Source: Candidatus Melainabacteria bacterium (lineage in GTDB: Bacteria; Cyanobacteriota; Vampirovibrionia; Gastranaerophilales; Gastranaerophilaceae). Taken from it: 64,000 bases of DNA. A program made the translations under genes and the position numbers. How positions within the stretch are numbered: the first letter of the stretch is position 1; every line of letters starts with the position of its first letter. Below are positions 61,088-64,000 of this stretch, piece after piece. Below the pieces are notes generated by a model. It searched no databases and was not told where the DNA came from. It was given only the letters and a program-made list of their open reading frames with translations. The stretch is from positions 1 to 64,000 of the forward strand of contig QHMG01000010.1 of the NCBI GenBank assembly GCA_003258725.1. Direction: 5' to 3'.

Positions 61088-62221
61088 CTATACTTCAGTC
61101 AATTTTTTAGAAAAATCTAAAAATGGTTTAATTTTTGTCATAAAATCAAATTCTTCCATATAACATTTGTAAGAGTTGTTGCTGTAATATTGATAATTTG
61201 AATTAATTTTATTAACTGCGTTTTGCCATTCTTCTGTATTGTTTACGTCATTTATAATTACTCCGCAATCGTACTTTTCAACGATATCAGAATATCCGTC
61301 TAATCTGTTTACAATAACAGGTTTTTTGTATTTTAAATAAAATGTCAACTTGCCTGAAGAATGTCCAATTTGATCGTATTTGTTATCAGAAGGTCGATAA
61401 CAAGCAATACCTATGTCAATACCGTCATAAACGTATCCGATATCGTTGTAATCATAAACCTTGCTAGATAAATAGATGTTAGGGTTAGCATCTAGAATTT
61501 TCTTTATGTAAGCATCGTTTTGGTCGATTTCTCGTCTATCGTGATAAATCAAAGCTGAATTGTTGATATCTTTAAACGCTTTTGCAATTTCGTAAGAGTA
61601 AACAAAATCGTAAATCATACCAATACAAGCGCATTTAGTTTTGTCTTGAGCGATATCAAATTGTTCAGTCATATTTTCTAAATTTGGATTTTGTTTATCA
61701 ATATCAATAGAGATGTTTGGTGCGTTGAATACGGGAACTGAAAGATTTTCCGCATCAAATTTATTCAAAAGTGTTTTCAATCGTTCTTCATCTTGAATAA
61801 GGATTGCTTTGTTATTTTTGAATGCTTTTGCATCTGATTTTTTATATTTTTTACCAGCAAAAAGTTCTAAAGATAAAAAAGCAAAAGGAATTTTAAACCA
61901 TTTGTAAATTAGATTGCAATATTTAAGAGGTCTATCATCAATGCAAATAAACATATCGTTTTTAGAATAACCTTTTTTGAACATATATCTTAAAACGCCA
62001 ATGAAAAATCTTGTTCTACCAATTTTTCTATTGAATAAAAAATGGTCATTCATATAATAAGCTTCAACATTTTTTTCTTTAAATGTGTATCTGTCAAAAG
62101 CTGTATTTTTACAGAATACAACAACTTTGTCAAAAATTTTGCCCATAGCTTGAGCTAAACTGATTGTAGTTGGTGAAACAGACAAGTGTCCGTCATAAAA
62201 ATATAGATAACAAGTTTTCAT
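61088..62221 (-). CDS. Glycosyltransferase, GT-B fold, GT1/GT4-like
   Basis: A 377-residue enzyme, last of three minus-strand glycosyltransferase genes. The N-terminal half begins with YLYFYDGHLSVSPTTISLAQ; the C-terminal half has GIACYRPSDNKYDQIGHSSGKLTFYLKYKKPVIV, a GT-B donor-binding pattern with a loop like the SGKLxxYLxxxxPV motif. Family number and substrate are uncertain. RBS AGGAGA, 8 bases after the preceding gene's stop, so co-transcribed. Confidence 0.78.
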   Translation of the reverse strand: MKTCYLYFYDGHLSVSPTTISLAQAMGKIFDKVVVFCKNTAFDRYTFKEKNVEAYYMNDHFLFNRKIGRTRFFIGVLRYMFKKGYSKNDMFICIDDRPLKYCNLIYKWFKIPFAFLSLELFAGKKYKKSDAKAFKNNKAILIQDEERLKTLLNKFDAENLSVPVFNAPNISIDIDKQNPNLENMTEQFDIAQDKTKCACIGMIYDFVYSYEIAKAFKDINNSALIYHDRREIDQNDAYIKKILDANPNIYLSSKVYDYNDIGYVYDGIDIGIACYRPSDNKYDQIGHSSGKLTFYLKYKKPVIVNRLDGYSDIVEKYDCGVIINDVNNTEEWQNAVNKINSNYQYYSNNSYKCYMEEFDFMTKIKPFLDFSKKLTEV

Positions 62222-62229
62222 TTTATCTC

Positions 62230-63102
62230 CTAATTGTTTTTAGCTAAAATGACTGAATACATAAAGTGTTTAACTTTGTTGAACATTTGTTTTAGCTTTA
62301 TAGATTGAACTTTATGAGCCTTTTCAAAAGTTACAAAATCATATTTTTTAGTGAAGTATTTGATGTCATATTTATTAATGTGATTACCAATAACATTTGC
62401 AATATTACGTCTAGATTTTAGTGGTCTGAACCTTATTTTTTGAGAAAATTCTTTTTCCATGAATGTTCCGATAACTTCAAATTCAGAAAAGCCTCCATAA
62501 ATAAGTTCATCGTCGTTTAAACAATCTAAAATTTTTCTCCAAAAATCTTTAATTTCGCAGTTATGCTTGCTTGCAATTGTTTCTAAAAGTTTTTCCATAC
62601 AAATTTTATCAATCATCATATGTTCAGTTATGTATGTTTCTTTACGTTCTTTAGGATAACCTAAAACTTTCAAAACAGTATCGTTAAATATTTTATTTTC
62701 AAATATTCTGGAATTATCTAAATATAATCTTCCTTCTTCATCAAAGAATTTGATAGGTTTCAACATTAATGTATCAGCGTCCCAAAGAAGGTAGTTGTCA
62801 TACTTGCTTTTGTAGCAATAAGCCATTTTTAGAAATTGCTGTAAATACCAGCCAACTCGAGACGGTTTCACATTTCTTGCATTAAAATATTCTTCAATTG
62901 CTTTGAAGGATAAGCCTTCTAATACTTCATTTTCATTAATGTAATCATAATCTGCATTTAAGTTTTCTGGTTTTGCATTAGAAATAACTTTTACTCGTCG
63001 ACATCCCGAGTTTGCTAAAACTCTTTTAATAACATTTTCTAAATTCCATATATCCTTTTGCGCTACGCAAATTATTGTATCATAATTTTTCTCTAAATCC
63101 AT
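62230..63102 (-). CDS. DUF6492-type putative glycosyltransferase
   Basis: A 290-residue protein with a GT-A-like core. The block GWYLQQFLKMAYC is followed by NYLLWDADTLMLKP, which holds a DxD motif for metal and nucleotide sugar. ITEHMMIDK and IYGGFSEFEVIG lie further on. I recall this pattern from the DUF6492 family but cannot confirm it. AGGA lies before the ATG. It is in the same run as the flanking glycosyltransferases. Confidence 0.75.
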   Translation of the reverse strand: MDLEKNYDTIICVAQKDIWNLENVIKRVLANSGCRRVKVISNAKPENLNADYDYINENEVLEGLSFKAIEEYFNARNVKPSRVGWYLQQFLKMAYCYKSKYDNYLLWDADTLMLKPIKFFDEEGRLYLDNSRIFENKIFNDTVLKVLGYPKERKETYITEHMMIDKICMEKLLETIASKHNCEIKDFWRKILDCLNDDELIYGGFSEFEVIGTFMEKEFSQKIRFRPLKSRRNIANVIGNHINKYDIKYFTKKYDFVTFEKAHKVQSIKLKQMFNKVKHFMYSVILAKNN

Positions 63103-63134
63103 CTTTTCAATTTTATCCTATGCGTTTTATATTT

Positions 63135-63962
63135 TTAATTGTTTAATAATTCTTCTAATTTTTGATTAATAAGTTTATTTTTATCTGAAATATCAACCCA
63201 ACCCGAAGCAGCAATTGTATGTAACCAGCAATCATCAATGTATTCAATTGTGCATAATTGGTCTACATTTTCTTTTATGTTTTCGTCAGGCAATATTTTT
63301 ACAGGTTCAAATTTTGCAAATCTTATTGCATTTTTATCAAAGTTTTTGTATATAACGTGATAATTTTGACCTCCAGTATCACATCGTTTGCAAGTAGTAA
63401 AACTTACGTTGTTATAAGAGTTAATAAATTTAAAGTTGAAGAAACAGTATCCTGGCCATAAATACCATAGCTTGCCGTTTTCTCGTTCTTTTAGTAAACC
63501 ATAGAATTTATCAGACATAAAATCATTAATGTTAAATTCTTTTATAGGGAACAAATCGTGATCAATAAAGCAGAAGTTGTTTTTTCTTTCTTTTACGATA
63601 TTATAATAAATCCAATTTAAAGCCAATCCATGCGACATTGATGGTGAAAATTTAATATGTTGATTTAGTCTAAAATACGAAATGTTATAATTTTCACAAA
63701 TATTTTGAATTTTTTGCGCAATGCTATTATTTGATGAATTGTCACAGACTATAAACCTATAAGTACCTCTAACAAATTTTGCAAAAAGTTTAATTTGATA
63801 CTCAATAGTTTTTTCGTTATTGAAAGCAACCGTATAAATATCCATGTCAACAGGATTGTCATAATCACTTGACAAGAATTTATAAGGGTTTGAGGTGAAG
63901 TAGTTAAAATACTTGCCTGTTGCTCTAGCTATATGTGTTTTTAAGTTTGAAATGATTGACAT
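63135..63962 (-). CDS. Putative glycosyltransferase, GT2/GT-A-like
   Basis: A 275-residue protein. The first part has VDMDIYTVAFNNEKTIEYQI and RFIVCDNSSNNSIAQKI, the GT2-like nucleotide-binding start, then NFCFIDHDLFPIKEF, a DxD-like IDHD motif. The C-terminal part with CKRCDTGGQNYHVIYK is less usual. AAAGGGAAG precedes the ATG, so it is complete at its 5' end. First gene of the minus-strand glycosyltransferase run in this window. Substrate unknown. Confidence 0.72.
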   Translation of the reverse strand: MSIISNLKTHIARATGKYFNYFTSNPYKFLSSDYDNPVDMDIYTVAFNNEKTIEYQIKLFAKFVRGTYRFIVCDNSSNNSIAQKIQNICENYNISYFRLNQHIKFSPSMSHGLALNWIYYNIVKERKNNFCFIDHDLFPIKEFNINDFMSDKFYGLLKERENGKLWYLWPGYCFFNFKFINSYNNVSFTTCKRCDTGGQNYHVIYKNFDKNAIRFAKFEPVKILPDENIKENVDQLCTIEYIDDCWLHTIAASGWVDISDKNKLINQKLEELLNN

Positions 63963-64000
63963 AGCTTCCCTTTACTTCTTTGTCAAATGTAATTTTTCTA

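Overview
The window is AT-rich bacterial chromosome with Gram-negative envelope genes: lpxA, lpxC, lpxD and fabZ for lipid A, an rfaE2-like heptose nucleotidyltransferase, a GT9 heptosyltransferase-like protein and MsbA. It also suggests a fermentative anaerobe: reverse rubrerythrin, fused ADP-forming acetyl-CoA synthetase, the [FeFe]-hydrogenase maturase HydE and a FeoA-FeoB fusion. A homologue of LdpA, an iron-sulfur protein known mainly from cyanobacteria, sits beside flagellar rod genes and no photosynthesis genes. My inference is a non-photosynthetic relative of Cyanobacteria (Vampirovibrionia/Melainabacteria, most like gut Gastranaerophilales). This rests on gene content only, since no 16S rRNA is present.

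Layout. 1-6.0 kb: lpxA alone on +, facing a six-gene minus-strand run dapB-asd-rfaE2-lpxD-lpxC-fabZ that joins diaminopimelate and lipid A synthesis. 6-14 kb: RNase HIII, reverse rubrerythrin, an EAL-domain phosphodiesterase, feoAB behind a DtxR/IdeR-like operator, tRNA-Leu, a zinc alcohol dehydrogenase and tRNA-Gly. 14-25 kb: dnaB, a radical SAM protein, the acetyl-CoA synthetase, gltX, a PocR-domain histidine kinase facing a response regulator with no usable AUG start, and an acetyltransferase. 25-28 kb: three tRNAs and four flagellar rod genes. 28-32 kb: mnmA (no canonical second catalytic Cys), hydE, an Lrp-type regulator with an aminotransferase, then a decayed stretch. 32-42.4 kb: uridine phosphorylase, a 603-residue Ala/Gly/Ser/Thr-rich protein, GT9 and msbA, two small HTH regulators, trpS, tcdA and a putative zinc metalloprotease.

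42.46-47.37 kb is a genomic island bounded by perfect 52-bp direct repeats, the right one lying at the 3' end and terminator of tRNA-Phe. It holds a three-gene overlapping operon: a DUF4143-type ATPase, a fused PD-(D/E)XK nuclease and adenine methylase, and a two-domain specificity subunit. This looks like a BcgI-like (type IIB) restriction-modification system with an added ATPase. No integrase was found.

47.5-64 kb: infC (probable AUA start) and a surface-polysaccharide region: GT-C transferase, UDP-glucose dehydrogenase, TPR and WG-repeat proteins, LdpA homologue, aldolase-like protein, rfbD, a TIM-barrel protein, gmd, fcl, a perosamine-synthase-like aminotransferase and three glycosyltransferases. 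Gmd's product can feed both GDP-fucose (Fcl) and GDP-perosamine (aminotransferase) branches.

Many gene ends, especially convergent ones, carry long perfect GC-rich hairpins that stand out in this AT-rich DNA and probably act as terminators.
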